From contig JAHHHT010000002.1 in NCBI GenBank assembly GCA_019359235.1, forward strand, positions 248,001-312,000: a stretch of 64,000 nt of DNA, written 5' to 3'. Below are positions 34,919-44,076 of the stretch, in pieces; position 1 is the stretch's first letter, and the number at the start of each line of letters is the position of its first letter. The stretch is from Oscillatoria princeps RMCB-10 (GTDB lineage: Bacteria; Cyanobacteriota; Cyanobacteriia; Cyanobacteriales; Oscillatoriaceae). The notes beneath the pieces were generated by a model. That model made no database searches, was not told the DNA's origin, and was given only the letters and a program-made list of their open reading frames with translations. The position numbers and the translations under genes were made by a program.

Positions 34919-35671
34919 TTAATTGAGTTCAGCAGCCTTGTCTTTCTGCTGCTGTTTGCGCTTGAGCTTGGCACCGGCAAGAAAAGAGCCAAACACCACT
35001 GCGCCCATGACAGTAGTGGGTTCGGGGACAGCTTGAGCTTGAGCGTCGCCGACGCGGAACTCACCCATAGCAAAACCCTCAGCGCCACTGGGAGCGGCGA
35101 TCGTGATAGAAGAGATCCGGTCTGTCCCCGTCGTGTAGAACCCGAAATACTTGCCGCCCACATTACCTTGCACCCCCTGCGTCAGCGTCTGGGTGACGCC
35201 GCCGAAAGCTGTTACGGCAATATTGAACACAAGCGGTGCCATAGAATTCGTCTCCACGACCAAATCTAAGGCTGCGACAGCGTTAGCCAAGGAGAGCGTC
35301 GTACTGTTAGCGCCTCCGTTAAAGTACACCGCGCTTCCGGTGGTGAGGCGCGAGGTTGCCAATTTTGCCCAGTCAGTGCCAACGTAAGCTTTGTAAACTG
35401 TGTCGCTGAAGCTCAAGGTGTTGGACGGCGACGAGATTTTGTTGACGGGAGTGAACCCTCCGGGCGCAGAAGTGTTGTTGGGAAGGCTCACCATATTGAA
35501 GCCCTGATTAGATAGGGTGTTCGCCCCCCCTGCGCCCCACCTTCCCGTGTCGCCCACCGCAAAAAGTGCCGCATTAGCAGCGGGTGCGCTAGCGAAAGCC
35601 GCTCCAGCGGCGATAACTGCGGCTCCAGTCACGAGTCTAGAGAACTTTTTCATTACGGTAGATGCAGACAT
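34919..35671 (-). CDS. PEP-CTERM sorting-domain exoprotein
   Basis: A 250-residue exported protein. The signal peptide (MKKFSRLVTGAAVIAAGAAF with cleavage after ANA) leads to a domain of about 180 residues with no recognised fold, then VPEPTTVMGAVVFGSFLAGA and a basic tail (KLKRKQQQK), a canonical exosortase signal. GGAGGAAA lies 9 bases before the ATG at 35671. The expected location is the cell surface or extracellular matrix. It resembles its neighbour at 33625 only in the sorting signal. The array at 34754-34912 lies right behind it and may end transcription. Confidence 0.88.
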   Translation of the reverse strand: MSASTVMKKFSRLVTGAAVIAAGAAFASAPAANAALFAVGDTGRWGAGGANTLSNQGFNMVSLPNNTSAPGGFTPVNKISSPSNTLSFSDTVYKAYVGTDWAKLATSRLTTGSAVYFNGGANSTTLSLANAVAALDLVVETNSMAPLVFNIAVTAFGGVTQTLTQGVQGNVGGKYFGFYTTGTDRISSITIAAPSGAEGFAMGEFRVGDAQAQAVPEPTTVMGAVVFGSFLAGAKLKRKQQQKDKAAELN

Positions 35672-36280
35672 AAAGCTATTTCCTCCACAAAGATGCAGTA
35701 GACGCTAGAGACACCCTGAAAGGCTGGCGAGCTTCAGGCTCAGTAGAAACCGTGAGATGCTCTTGGAACTCGGCTAGTCTCCCCAACTAGCAGTCGCTTT
35801 TCAGCCAGTGATTTGATGGCATTACAATCAATGATTGCGCTCGCGGTCGGACTTCAGTATCCGCAATACTACTAGCTTCATCCAAACTTTAAATAACTCT
35901 CCGTAAACCTACTGGATGTCTCCTGACATAAAGTGAGATTGCGAAAATTGTCATCTGAATCTGGATGGAACAAGTATGGCATATCTTAGCCGCCCTCTAC
36001 AAGCCGGTTTAACGAAAATTTATTTTAAATCTATAGGGAAATCTCTGGAGTGGGCATTACTCCTGCCTATAGCTCAGCGGACTGGCTGATTTGACAATAT
36101 TTTTCGGCCTTTTCCTCCATGAGAGACTGTCCCATTAGGCGCAGGGCGCGGGGCGCAGGGCGCGGGGCATTGCGAATTCCCTGTCCTGAGGCTAATTGCG
36201 GTAACACGAGCGTAAATGATAGCAGGGGTAAACCCCAGGGAAAAGCCCCGAGATCGATCCCGATCGCCCCTGTGCCTCGC
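35672..36280. other. Intergenic, low-complexity tract
   Basis: 609 bp upstream of the PEP-CTERM gene and downstream of the ADP-ribosylglycohydrolase gene. A GCGCGGGGCGCAGG repeat occurs at about 36137-36168. The AT-rich part (35830-36030) probably contains the PEP-CTERM promoter. No gene is seen. Confidence 0.45.
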
Positions 36281-37225
36281 TCAGCTGCTGTAGAGCGCAG
36301 CTTCCAGGCGGCCCGAAAGCTCAATGATATCATCAATTCTTGCAATTTGGGCGACCCATTCTTGAGGGATGCTATCAAATCCATAGAAAATTCCTGCCAG
36401 CCCGCCGGTGACTGCGCCGGTGGTGTCTGTATCGCCGCCCAAATTCACGGCTTTTAGCACTGCTTTGGCATAAGATGAGCTATTTAACAAGCACCAAAGG
36501 GATGCTTCTAGGGTAGAGACAACATAGCCGTCCGACTGAATTTCACTCACCGGCAATTCGTCTAACTTGCCGCTAAATATTCTTTGAAAATTAGCCAGTT
36601 CTGATGCGTAAGGGGGCTGGGAGTAAATTTCTCGAACATTTTGTCCGCCTTCGAGATAAGCCTGTTTGGGCGCTAAGCCTCGCAACAGACAAGCGGCGAT
36701 GCTGATATAAATGCCGCAGGCCATTTGCGAGCGGGGGTGGGCGTGAGTGATGCGAGAAACCTGGTGTGTCCGCTGAATTAAGCTTGACAAGTCGAGTGTT
36801 TTGTGATAAAATGCCACCGGCAAAATTCGCATCAGGGAGCCATTGCCATTACTTTGTTCGCTAGTGCCACCGGCTTCCAGGGGTGGGACGCCCCGTTCCA
36901 GGCGGTAAAGGGCTGCGCGGGTGGCATTGCCAATGTCGAAGACTCGACCGTGGGGAGTCCAGTAAGCTTGGCGGAACCACCGGCAAAAGGACTCAGCGAT
37001 CTCCTCTGGAGAAAAGCCGGCACACAAAGATTCGGCTAGACAAAAGGTGAGGGAGCTGTCGTCTGACCAAGTGCCGGGGGGCTGGTTGTAAGTGCCATAG
37101 CCGGTGATTCCGAGTATCGGCAATTTTATCCTTTCGGCGCGGCGGGAAAATTCCACCGGCACCCCCAAGGCGTCGCCGACACACACCCCCATCAAAGCGG
37201 ACAAGACTTTTGAACTAGATTGCAT
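36281..37225 (-). CDS. ADP-ribosylglycohydrolase family protein
   Basis: A 314-residue enzyme of the DraG/ARH family, which removes ADP-ribose from proteins or small molecules using two magnesium ions. Metal ligands appear in GTWSDDSSLTFCLAES (near residue 53) and LGGDTDTTGAVTGGLAG near the C terminus; the start ALMGVCVGDALGVPVEF is also typical. The ATG at 37225 is chosen because the family homology begins there, although the frame is open to 37429. Length is normal. Cytoplasmic. No DraT-like ADP-ribosyltransferase is nearby, so the substrate is unknown. Confidence 0.92.
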   Translation of the reverse strand: MQSSSKVLSALMGVCVGDALGVPVEFSRRAERIKLPILGITGYGTYNQPPGTWSDDSSLTFCLAESLCAGFSPEEIAESFCRWFRQAYWTPHGRVFDIGNATRAALYRLERGVPPLEAGGTSEQSNGNGSLMRILPVAFYHKTLDLSSLIQRTHQVSRITHAHPRSQMACGIYISIAACLLRGLAPKQAYLEGGQNVREIYSQPPYASELANFQRIFSGKLDELPVSEIQSDGYVVSTLEASLWCLLNSSSYAKAVLKAVNLGGDTDTTGAVTGGLAGIFYGFDSIPQEWVAQIARIDDIIELSGRLEAALYSS

Positions 37226-37723
37226 TATTGCACCTGCCTGACAGTCGAAAGCAATGGCGGACACGTCTACTGAGAACAGTTTATCCGCCCGGGGCTGCCG
37301 GTGGCAATAATTGTATCTTCCGATACAAATGCAAGGCCCTCCAGTGGGAAGCTGGAGGGCGTTTCCGGTGTTAAAACCACCATAAGAGAAGTTCAGCATC
37401 TGTACCGGCGGGATTGCCGGTAATGGCAAATGATTCAGACTATCTGTGATGCACCCTGATTTTCACCTGTGGGAGGGCAGAGGCTTTATAACTCAACCAC
37501 CCACAGGTATATTTCTGATTACGACATAACCTGTGGGAAAAGCGCAAGAGGGCGATATCCCCTAGGGGGCTGGGCACCTGGCCACCCGCCGCAGAACCGG
37601 GCACGCCGGCAGTGCGGAGGGGGGTGCGCCCCCATGAAGCGGTAAGAAACCGGGGGCAGGGCAGAGGGTTTTGGGGGTTAGGGGAGGGGAATTACAATAA
37701 AAGAATTGTTTGCGCCGGCAGGG

Positions 37724-37975
37724 GGTGAGAAACCGGGTTTCTTTGGCAGGGGAAACAGATATGTAATCGCCCCAAGCTGTAGGGGCAGCCCCCCGTGGCT
37801 GCCCCGGTTTCTGGCTTATTCAGGTGGTGAGAAACCGGGTTTCTTTGGCATTTAAACTCATTTTTAAGGCCAGAAATTCAAGAAACCCGGTTTCTATTCA
37901 GGGGGTGAGAAACCGGGTTTTTTGACAGGGTAAACTCATCTTTAAGGCCAGAAACTCAAGAAACCCGGTTTCTGG
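37724..37975. repeat. Cluster of GAAACCGGGTTTC palindromes with an 80-bp tandem unit
   Basis: Five arms of the palindrome are packed into 250 bp. GGTGAGAAACCGGGTTT, AAACTCAT, TTTAAGGCCAGAAA and TCAAGAAACCCGGTTTCT recur in the same order from about 37827 and about 37907, an approximately 80-bp tandem unit. A GGGGCAGCC / GGCTGCCCC hairpin is at 37781-37804. Confidence 0.8.
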
Positions 37976-38048
37976 CTTATTTGTGTGGCACAATCAGAGA
38001 GTCAGGAAGTAGTGGGAGAGTACTGCCGCACAGACGCAGGCACTAAGC

Positions 38049-38135
38049 TGTTACGCTAATAATGCTGCCTGTCAGTTGCGAAGGAGGCAGAGCCTCCAGC
38101 CCTCCGTTCCCAGGCAGAGCCTGGTCACGAGGGAA
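38049..38135. repeat. Interspersed repeat with GGCAGAGCCTGG core, copy 1
   Basis: GTTACGCTAATAATGC, GGAGGCAGAGCC, GTTCCCAGGCAGAGCCTGG and ACGAGGGAA occur in the same order as at 61797-61881. A related inverted fragment is near 33168-33215. Confidence 0.75.
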
Positions 38136-38197
38136 TAGAGAGGGATAGTGCTTGCTGATGATGCGCAATAGCTTATAAAATAGGAATCACACTCAGG

Positions 38198-41101
38198 ATG
38201 ACAAGTTATTTTTCCCAGATGGCAAAGCAATATAATTCATTTGGCATAGCCGGCAGGTCAGACCTCTGCCAGAAAAGGCAAAGCTGGACAAAAATTGGGC
38301 TTTTTTTTACAATGATGGGCTGTCCGAACCTGGCAAATGGCTTGGCGTCAGCCCAAATTATACCCGATGCAACCCTGCCAAGCAATTCTACCGTCGCGCC
38401 GGATGGCAGCACGCTTCGCATTGAGGGGGGAACGAGAGCCGGTGGCAATTTGTTCCACAGCTTTCAGGAATTTTCTGTGAAAACCGGCACCGAGGCCCAC
38501 TTCAACAGCGCCCCCGACATTAGCAACATCCTCACCCGCGTAACGGGGGGGAAAATCTCCAACATTGACGGCTCGGTCCGCGCCAATGGAACCGCTAACC
38601 TGTTCTTGATCAATCCCGCCGGCATCATTTTTAGCCCGAACGCTCGGCTGAATATCGGCGGCTCATTTATAGGCAGCACCGCCAGCAGCATTAAATTTGC
38701 AGATGGCAGCTTTTTCAGCGCCACCAGTCCGGCAGCGCCGCCGCTGCTGAGGGTTAACGTGCCGGTTGGCTTGCAGTTCGGGCAAAATCCGGGTAAAATT
38801 GTCAATCAATCGAGGGCAGCAGGAGCGAGTTTACCTGCCGGTCTACTTCCGCTGGCACAGCTGCCACCGGAAATTTTACCGCTGTTTGCTAATGCCGGGT
38901 TAGAAGTGAAACCAGGTCAAAGTTTAGCACTAATCGGTGGGGATATTCAGCTTATAGGTGGCAATTTAAGTGCAATGGGTGGGGGAATTCACCTGGGAAG
39001 CGTCGCCAGTCGGGGTTTAGTCAGCCTGACGCCAACGCCGGTGGGGTTGAGCCCAAACTATGAAAATATCGAAAATTTCGGCAACATTCAACTGGAAGCA
39101 GGCTCAAAAATCAACACCAGCGGACTGGGAAGCGGCAGAATAGAAATTAGGGGCGAAAACGTCGCCCTTAGCAACTCGCGGCTTGTGGCTCTGACGCTTG
39201 GCAATATTGACGGCAGGGGCATTGACATCAGTGCCAATTCTTTGCGGCTTGGGGAGGGGTCGCAGATTTCCACCCTAACCCTCGGCAGTGGTGCGGCCTC
39301 AGCGGTGAGCATTCGCGCCACCGATTCAGTGGAAATGAGCGGCACTGGTTTTGTGAGCTACCAGCAGATATTGAGTGAATATCTGACAGCTGGAACAGGC
39401 AACCCCTTCAATCCGAATTTTACTCTCATCACTGGGACGGTAGGCACTGGGGCAGCGGGGGACATCACCATTGATGCCGGACGCTTGTTGCTGCTGCGGG
39501 ATGGAGTCGTTGCTTTTGCCGGCACCTTGGGTGCGGTAAAGGGGGCAAATATGACACTGCGTGCAGGTACTGTGGAGTTGGCCGGTTCTGGGATAGACAC
39601 CGGCACAGTGCGGGGGAGTGCCGGCGCTGGCGGGGACATTACCATTGAGGCGGGACGGTTGACGGTGCGCGATGGGGCTGCTGTCAGCGCTATTACCCTG
39701 GGTGACGGCCCTGGGGGGAATATCGCCATCAGAGCGTCTGACACAGTAGAAGTGTTCGGAACTCCTGCCGGCAGCGTAGCGCCCACCACGATCATCACTG
39801 GGGCCTTACAAGGTACGGGGAAAGCGGGGGACATCACAGTTGACACGGGCCGGCTGATGCTCTCCGATGGTGCGGGAATGTCCTCCAGTAACGGCGGTCT
39901 TGTTGGCCAAACGCGGATTTCTGCGACTGGGGGACCTGGAGGCAATTTGACAATTCGAGCCAGGGAGTCGGTGGACGTGTCGGGCTTTTCTTCTAATGTG
40001 TTCGACAATGGCACCCAGGCACAAAGCTTCCTTACCGCTTTTACCCTCAACTCGTATCCGGGGGGAAATATCAGCATTTCTGCGCCCCGACTGACGGTCA
40101 GCAATGGGGCCTACATTTCGGTGGCTTCTGCCGGGTCTGGAAAGGCGGGGGACATTACAATCGGCGCGCAGAAGGTAGAAGTCATTGGCCGTGCTAATCC
40201 CGCTCAATTTATCAGCAAGATTGAAGCTTCTGTCGCCAGGATATCCAGGTTTGAAAATCCCAACTCTTCTGGGAATGCGGGAGCCCTGAATATCAATGCC
40301 GGCTCTCTGACAGTCCGGGATGGGGGCCTGATTACTGTGAGCAATTTGGGAACCGGCAGCACCGGCACGTTAACTGTGGTGGCTGACTCGGTGCGACTCA
40401 ATAGTGGTGGAATTTTGGAAGCTAACACCAACTCCGGGGCGGGGGGAAATCTGAGCATACAAGCATCTTCTTTACAGATGCGCTCGGGCAGCCACATTGT
40501 GACAAACGCCAATAACGCCGATGGTGGCAATATTAGTATTAGCGCCGGCACGCTCGTCGCCCTAGAAAATAGCGACATCACCGCTAACGCTCTATCAGGC
40601 AAAGGGGGTCGGGTAAGTGTGAGCGCCACTGGGATTTTTGGCACCCAGTTTCGGGATGCAACTACCCCGGACAGCGACATCACGGCCACTTCTAATCTCG
40701 GCCCCCAGTTCAGCGGTACGGTGGAAATCAACACGCCTGATGTTAACCCGGCAGCAGGGTTGCTTGAGGTGTCAACTTCTTTCACTGATATCAGCAATCA
40801 AATTGTCACCGGCTGCGCGGCGGACAGGGGCAATCGCTTTGTCGTCACCGGTCGCGGCGGAATCCCTGCAGACCCCAGCGAACCTCTGCGGGGGACGGCT
40901 GTTTGGCGGGACGTGCGCCTTGTGGGGACAGCCGGCACCCAACCCCCACCACGCAACAGTGCCGAGTCCCCTCTTCCGCCACCCCCGCCACTGGTGGAGG
41001 CGACGGGGTGGGTGATGGGTGCCGGCGGGAGAGTGCAGCTGGTGGCCAATGCCCTGACTCCTCAAAGTCCCTGGTACAAGCCGCCTAACTGCGGTAATTA
41101 A
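38198..41101 (+). CDS. Haemagglutinin-type secreted beta-helix protein (TPS domain), copy 1
   Basis: A 967-residue exoprotein with an N-terminal two-partner-secretion (filamentous haemagglutinin) domain at about residues 50-200: AQIIPDATLP, GGNLFHSFQEFSV, FLINPAGIIFSPNARL (the NPxGI motif). A long beta-helix follows with repeats of GGDITIEAGRL, GNISI and DSVRLNSGG type, then a C-terminal block with Cys (GCAADRGNRFVVTGRGGIP). The N terminus is somewhat long for a signal peptide; the hydrophobic part is WTKIGLFFTMMGCPNLANGLASA. Such proteins are exported through an outer-membrane TpsB (ShlB/FhaC) pore, which is not in the window. It is the first of a six-gene cluster and is very similar to the next gene. 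Confidence 0.9.
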   Translation: MTSYFSQMAKQYNSFGIAGRSDLCQKRQSWTKIGLFFTMMGCPNLANGLASAQIIPDATLPSNSTVAPDGSTLRIEGGTRAGGNLFHSFQEFSVKTGTEAHFNSAPDISNILTRVTGGKISNIDGSVRANGTANLFLINPAGIIFSPNARLNIGGSFIGSTASSIKFADGSFFSATSPAAPPLLRVNVPVGLQFGQNPGKIVNQSRAAGASLPAGLLPLAQLPPEILPLFANAGLEVKPGQSLALIGGDIQLIGGNLSAMGGGIHLGSVASRGLVSLTPTPVGLSPNYENIENFGNIQLEAGSKINTSGLGSGRIEIRGENVALSNSRLVALTLGNIDGRGIDISANSLRLGEGSQISTLTLGSGAASAVSIRATDSVEMSGTGFVSYQQILSEYLTAGTGNPFNPNFTLITGTVGTGAAGDITIDAGRLLLLRDGVVAFAGTLGAVKGANMTLRAGTVELAGSGIDTGTVRGSAGAGGDITIEAGRLTVRDGAAVSAITLGDGPGGNIAIRASDTVEVFGTPAGSVAPTTIITGALQGTGKAGDITVDTGRLMLSDGAGMSSSNGGLVGQTRISATGGPGGNLTIRARESVDVSGFSSNVFDNGTQAQSFLTAFTLNSYPGGNISISAPRLTVSNGAYISVASAGSGKAGDITIGAQKVEVIGRANPAQFISKIEASVARISRFENPNSSGNAGALNINAGSLTVRDGGLITVSNLGTGSTGTLTVVADSVRLNSGGILEANTNSGAGGNLSIQASSLQMRSGSHIVTNANNADGGNISISAGTLVALENSDITANALSGKGGRVSVSATGIFGTQFRDATTPDSDITATSNLGPQFSGTVEINTPDVNPAAGLLEVSTSFTDISNQIVTGCAADRGNRFVVTGRGGIPADPSEPLRGTAVWRDVRLVGTAGTQPPPRNSAESPLPPPPPLVEATGWVMGAGGRVQLVANALTPQSPWYKPPNCGN

Positions 41102-41240
41102 TCCGGCTGCCTCATTTTTTCTATTGACAAAAGTGCCGGAAAGTGATAAGCTTTTAAAGCTTATGATTGGTTGGCTTGCCAGTCCCGCTGATTTCATGCC
41201 GGCCCCCTAAAGCTGACCAAAGTTCAGCTAACCCAAACAA

Positions 41241-44072
41241 ATGCTCCCCACCCGCAGCTATAGTCAAATCGCCACAATTTCTCTGCTGATTCTGGCAGCT
41301 TCAAGCCCGAGCCATGCCCAAATTATACCCGATGCAACCCTGCCCTTGCATTCTACCGTCACGCCGGATGGCAGCACGCTTCGCATTGAGGGGGGAACGA
41401 GAGCCGGTGGCAATCTCTTCCACAGCTTCCAGGAATTTTCTGTGAAAACCGGCAGCGAGGCATTTTTCAACAGCGCCCCCGACATTAGCAACATCCTCAC
41501 CCGCGTAACGGGGGGCAAAATCTCCAACATTGACGGCTCTGTCCGGGCCGGTGGAACAGCGAACCTGTTCCTGATCAACCCCGCCGGCATCATTTTTGGC
41601 CCGAACGCTCGGCTGAATATCGGCGGCTCATTTATAGGCAGTACCGCCAGCAGCATTAAATTTGCAGATGGCAGCCATTTCAGCGCCACCAGTCCGGCAG
41701 CGCCACCGCTGCTGGCAGTGAACGTGCCCGTTGGCTTGCAATTCGGGGGAAATCCGGGGAAAATTGTCAATCAATCGAGGGCGGCGGGCGCTCCTTTCCC
41801 CGCCGGTCAACTGCCGGTGGCACAGATCCCACCGGAGATACCTTTGCTGTTTGCTAATGCCGGGTTAGAAGTGCAACCCGGTCAAAGTTTAGCACTAATC
41901 GGTGGGAATATACAGCTTGAGGGTGGAAATTTAACTGCACTGGGGGGAGGGATTCACCTCGGCAGTGTCGCCAGTCCGGGTTTAGTCAGCCTAAACGCAA
42001 CGCCGGTGGGGTTGAGCCCAAACTATGAAAATATCGAGAAATTCGGCAACATTGAACTGGGAGCCGGTGCCAAAATCAACACCAGCGGACTGGGAAGCGG
42101 CAGAATAGAAATCACAGGAGGAAATGTCACCCTCAGCAACTCGCGGCTTGTGGCTATAACGCTTGGGAATATGGACGGCAGGGGCATCGACATCAGCGCC
42201 AATTCCTTGCGAGTTGGGGAGGGGTCGCAGATTTACACCTCAACGGTAGGCAGTGGTGTGGGGGGAGCTGTCAACATTCGCGCCAGCGATTCAGTGGAAA
42301 TGAGCGGCACTGGATTTGAGAGCTACCAGCAGATATTGAGTGAATATCTGACAACTGGAACAATCAACCCCTTCGATCCGAATTTTTCTCTGATCACTGG
42401 GACGACAGGGGGTGGGGCAGCGGGGGACGTGACCATTGATGCCGGACGCTTGTTGCTGCTGCGCAATGGATTCGTGGCTATTGCCGGCACCTTGGGTGCG
42501 GCAAAGGGGGGAAATATTACACTGCGTGCCGGTACGGTGGAGTTGGCCGGTTCTGGGATCGCCAACGGCACAGTGCGGGGGAGTGCCGGTTCTGCCGGGG
42601 ACATTACCATTGAGGCGGGACGGGTGACGCTGCGAGATGGGGCTGCTGTTAGCGCTCTTACCTTGGGTGACGGCGCATCGGGAAATATCGCCATCAGAGC
42701 AACTGAAACCGTAGAATTCCTCAGCCCCCCCGCAGGCAGCGTAGCGACCACCCTGATCACCACCGAGGCTTTAGACGGTACGGGGAAGGCGGGGGACATC
42801 ACCATTGACACGGGCCGGCTGATTATCTCCGATGGTGGGGGAATCACCTCCAGTAACGGCGGTGCTATTGGCCAAACGGTGATTTCTGAGACTGGGGGAC
42901 CTGCAGGCAATTTGACAATTCGAGCTAGGGAGTCCGTGGAAGTGTCGGGCTTTTCCCCCATTCTGGCCACGGGCAGCAGGGGACAAAGCTTCCTTAGCTC
43001 TGTTACCCTCAACTCGTATCCGGGAGGAAATATCAGCATTTCTGCGCCCCGACTGACTGTACGCAATGGGGGATTGATTTCTGCTGCTTCTGCGGGGTCG
43101 GGAAAGGCGGGGGACATTACAATCGACGCTCAGAAGGTAGAAGTCACTGGCAGTGATAATCCCGCTCAATTTGTCAGCCAGATTCAAGCTTCAGTAGGCA
43201 GGATATTCAGATTTCAAAATCCCAACTATTCTGGAAATGCGGGGGAGCTGAATATTAAGACCGGCTCGCTAACAGTCAGTGATGGGGGCCTGATTACGGT
43301 GAGCAATTTGGGAACCGGCAATACCGGCACGTTAAATGTGGTGGCTGACTCGGTGCGACTCAATAGTGGCGGAAAGCTGGAAGCCAACACCAACTCGGGG
43401 GCGGGAGGAAATCTGAGCATACAAACATCTTCTTTGCAGATGCGCTCGGGCAGCACTATTGTGACGGACGCCAACAACGCCGATGGCGGCAATATTAGTA
43501 TTAGCGCCGGCACGCTCGTCGCCCTAGAAAATAGTGACATCACCGCTAACGCCCAAGCTGGCAAAGGCGGTCGGGTCAGTGTGAGCGCCACTGGGATTTT
43601 TGGCACCCAGTTTCGGGATGCCACTACCCCGGACAGCGACATCACTGCCACTTCTAATCTCGGCCCTCAGTTCAGCGGTACGGTGGAAATCAACACTCCT
43701 GATGTCAACCCCGCTGCAGGGTTGCTTGAGGTGTCAACTTCTTTCAGCGACATCAGCAATCAAATTGTCACCGGCTGCGCGGCGGACAGGGGGAATCGCT
43801 TTGTCGTCACCGGGCGCGGCGGAATCCCTGCAGACCCCAGCGAACCTCTGCGGGAGACGGCTGTTTGGCGGGACGTGCGCCTTGTGGGGGCCACCGGCAC
43901 CCAACCTCAGGCACGCAAGAGTGCCGAAGCCCCCATCCCGCCAGCACCGCCACTGGTGGAGGCGACGGGGTGGGTGATGGGTGCCGGCTCTCAGGTGCAT
44001 CTGGTGGCGAATTCCCCTGATGCCAGATCCGAAAGTTTCCGGAGCGAGCCGGTTAAGTGCGATAGTTTTTAG
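41241..44072 (+). CDS. Haemagglutinin-type secreted beta-helix protein (TPS domain), copy 2
   Basis: A 943-residue paralogue of the preceding gene, identical for most residues by eye and best conserved in the TPS domain and at the C-terminal end (DRGNRFVVTGRGGIPADPSE). Here the signal peptide is clear: SQIATISLLILAASSPSHA. NPAGIIFGPNARLNIGGSF marks the TPS domain. The two differ mainly in the middle of the helix and at the last 30 residues. It arose by tandem duplication. Its stop is 4 bases before the CHAT gene, so the two are cotranslated. No TpsB partner is visible. Confidence 0.9.
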   Translation: MLPTRSYSQIATISLLILAASSPSHAQIIPDATLPLHSTVTPDGSTLRIEGGTRAGGNLFHSFQEFSVKTGSEAFFNSAPDISNILTRVTGGKISNIDGSVRAGGTANLFLINPAGIIFGPNARLNIGGSFIGSTASSIKFADGSHFSATSPAAPPLLAVNVPVGLQFGGNPGKIVNQSRAAGAPFPAGQLPVAQIPPEIPLLFANAGLEVQPGQSLALIGGNIQLEGGNLTALGGGIHLGSVASPGLVSLNATPVGLSPNYENIEKFGNIELGAGAKINTSGLGSGRIEITGGNVTLSNSRLVAITLGNMDGRGIDISANSLRVGEGSQIYTSTVGSGVGGAVNIRASDSVEMSGTGFESYQQILSEYLTTGTINPFDPNFSLITGTTGGGAAGDVTIDAGRLLLLRNGFVAIAGTLGAAKGGNITLRAGTVELAGSGIANGTVRGSAGSAGDITIEAGRVTLRDGAAVSALTLGDGASGNIAIRATETVEFLSPPAGSVATTLITTEALDGTGKAGDITIDTGRLIISDGGGITSSNGGAIGQTVISETGGPAGNLTIRARESVEVSGFSPILATGSRGQSFLSSVTLNSYPGGNISISAPRLTVRNGGLISAASAGSGKAGDITIDAQKVEVTGSDNPAQFVSQIQASVGRIFRFQNPNYSGNAGELNIKTGSLTVSDGGLITVSNLGTGNTGTLNVVADSVRLNSGGKLEANTNSGAGGNLSIQTSSLQMRSGSTIVTDANNADGGNISISAGTLVALENSDITANAQAGKGGRVSVSATGIFGTQFRDATTPDSDITATSNLGPQFSGTVEINTPDVNPAAGLLEVSTSFSDISNQIVTGCAADRGNRFVVTGRGGIPADPSEPLRETAVWRDVRLVGATGTQPQARKSAEAPIPPAPPLVEATGWVMGAGSQVHLVANSPDARSESFRSEPVKCDSF

Positions 44073-44076
44073 AATA

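Larger units (their letters stand above)
37226..38197. other. 972-bp repeat-rich intergenic region
   Basis: No gene is recognised. It holds a CCTCCAGTGGGAAGCTGGAGG hairpin (37339-37359), a direct repeat CCACAGGT / CCTGTGGG (37460-37540), the palindrome cluster 37724-37975 and the element 38049-38135. The last 60 bp is AT-rich and probably the promoter region of the haemagglutinin-type gene cluster. Confidence 0.6.

Noticed and set aside
34751-34930. Repeat-encoded open frame through the 42-bp array (MERTLLLTPQVC units)
   Set aside because: The unit is a multiple of three, so any open frame stays open. No start signal, and the frame reads across the inverse arm and into the antisense of a PEP-CTERM gene.
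39358-40104. Long open frame antisense to the haemagglutinin-type gene (also 42323-43117 in the second copy)
   Set aside because: It has Pro/Ser/Val-rich low-complexity sequence, appears in the mirror position of both paralogues, and arises from the repeat composition of the sense gene. No ribosome-binding site.
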